Below are positions 6,432 to 7,277 of a stretch of DNA of 7,277 nucleotides, in pieces. Within the stretch, counting starts at the first letter, position 1. Each line of letters begins with the position of its first letter. Both the position numbers and the translations under genes were made by a program. The DNA is from UBA4615 sp044360485. GTDB lineage: Bacteria; Pseudomonadota; Gammaproteobacteria; Burkholderiales; Burkholderiaceae_E. A model generated the notes under the pieces. It made no database searches. It had not been told where the DNA came from and was given only the letters and a program-made list of their open reading frames with translations. The stretch is taken from assembly GCA_044360485.1 (NCBI GenBank), contig JBIKKG010000170.1, forward strand, positions 1 through 7,277. Direction: 5' to 3'.

Positions 6432-7277
6432 TCAGATGGTCTTGCTGTCGCGCATGGCCGCGATCTCCTGGGTGCTGTAACCCAGCTCGCCCAGGAAGGC
6501 ATCCGTATGCTCGCCCAGTTGCGGGGGTCGCTGACGCGGGACCGGTTGCGTTTCGGTCATCCACAGCGGCACAGCGGCCACGGGCGCAGGCTTGGGCAAA
6601 CCTGGATAGTCAGTGTCCTGCAACACCCCCAGCGCCTGGACTTGCGGATGGTCCAGGGTTTGCTGCGGCTTGAGCACCGGTGCACAAGGGATCATGGCAT
6701 CGCCAAGAATTTTCACCACCTCGTCAGACGTGCGCTCGGCACACCAGCGGTTCATGCGCTCACTGATGATGTCGGCATGTCGGCCGCGGTCATCGTCGGT
6801 CGCAAAGCGCGGATCGGTGAGCCACTCGGGCTCGCCCATGAGCTTGGCCCAACGCCGGTACAGCGGGTTGCCGGTCACGGCCACCAGGACCCAACCGTCT
6901 TTCGCCTTGAAGATATCCGAGGGCGCTGCGGTCTGGCCGCGGTTGCTGGTGGGCACCCGGTTGACTTGCGTGAGGGCTTGCTCGATCAGCGAGGCATTGT
7001 TCACCGTCACCGCAGTGGCCAGCAACGCGCCTTCAATTTTTTGACCCTTGCCGGTCTTGGCCCGCTCCATGAGTGCCGCCAGCGTACCGAAGGCGCAATG
7101 CAGTGCGGTGCTGAAGTCGACCCATGGCGCCGAGAACCGGTGCGGTTGATCGATTGAACCCGTCATGTAAGCCGCGCCTGACATGGCCTGTCCAATGCCA
7201 TCGAAACCCACGTTCTTGGCCATCGGGCCGCGGGTGCCGAACGCGGTGTTGGTCACGAAAATGATGTCAGGCCGATA
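6432..7277 (-). CDS. CaiB/BaiF class III CoA transferase, C-terminal part (5' end outside window)
   Basis: The frame is open to the right edge (YRPDIIFVTNTAFGTRGP), so the GTG at 7256 is internal. About 281 of a usual 380-410 residues are visible. Features of the formyl-CoA transferase/CaiB family are clear: RPDIIF followed by FGTRGP, then GFDGIGQAMSG, then MERAKTGKGQKIEGALL. The catalytic Asp that forms the acyl-aspartyl anhydride corresponds to the Asp of WVDFSTALH (codon 7118-7116), so the enzyme looks intact here. These enzymes move CoA between carboxylic acids without using ATP, in the cytosol. The family acts on substrates from oxalate and carnitine to aromatic and terpenoid acids, so the substrate is open. 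It is probably the first visible gene of a leftward operon with the histidine phosphatase and the SDR. Confidence 0.93.
   Translation of the reverse strand, partial: YRPDIIFVTNTAFGTRGPMAKNVGFDGIGQAMSGAAYMTGSIDQPHRFSAPWVDFSTALHCAFGTLAALMERAKTGKGQKIEGALLATAVTVNNASLIEQALTQVNRVPTSNRGQTAAPSDIFKAKDGWVLVAVTGNPLYRRWAKLMGEPEWLTDPRFATDDDRGRHADIISERMNRWCAERTSDEVVKILGDAMIPCAPVLKPQQTLDHPQVQALGVLQDTDYPGLPKPAPVAAVPLWMTETQPVPRQRPPQLGEHTDAFLGELGYSTQEIAAMRDSKTI

Noticed and set aside
6425..6502. Upstream extension of the histidine phosphatase frame by 26 residues
   Set aside because: It overlaps the end of the CoA transferase gene, and the family's strand 1 begins directly at the ATG at 6424.

Overview
The window is GC-rich, densely coded DNA with short intergenic gaps and strong Shine-Dalgarno sites. 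It looks chromosomal, from a betaproteobacterium-like organism (probably Burkholderiales). That placement rests on the protein flavour and the gene mix (ADP-forming acyl-CoA ligase, class III CoA transferase, EamA permease, SDR), not on a marker gene. I see no rRNA, tRNA, CRISPR array, insertion sequence, phage gene or integration scar.

Layout. The left half is transcribed rightward. It holds the 3' end of an acyl-CoA synthetase of the acetate--CoA ligase (ADP-forming) type (1-569, cut by the window edge), a large cytosolic arylsulfatase (614-2881) and an alpha/beta hydrolase (2954-3826). The gaps are 44 and 72 bases, and both internal genes have good ribosome binding sites, so the three are probably co-transcribed. 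The right half is transcribed leftward. From the right edge it holds a class III (CaiB/BaiF) CoA transferase that runs off the window (7277-6432), a histidine-phosphatase-family protein (6424-5750), a short-chain dehydrogenase (5701-4934) and, after a 108-base gap with a GC hairpin and a possible promoter, an EamA/DMT permease (4825-3869). The two halves converge between 3826 and 3869.

How the genes may work together. The content suggests catabolism of organic acids and sulfate esters: a sulfatase releases sulfate from an ester, a hydrolase cleaves an ester or related bond, and acyl-CoA ligase, CoA transferase and SDR activities process acyl-CoA intermediates. The true substrates cannot be read from the sequence.

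I found no convincing new defence or mobile system. The points most worth checking are at residue level: the SDR has Asp where the catalytic tetrad normally has Asn, the histidine phosphatase has Ser where the second catalytic His is expected, and the hydrolase has an unusual nucleophile elbow and an ambiguous catalytic acid. There is also a possible leaderless promoter in front of the permease.
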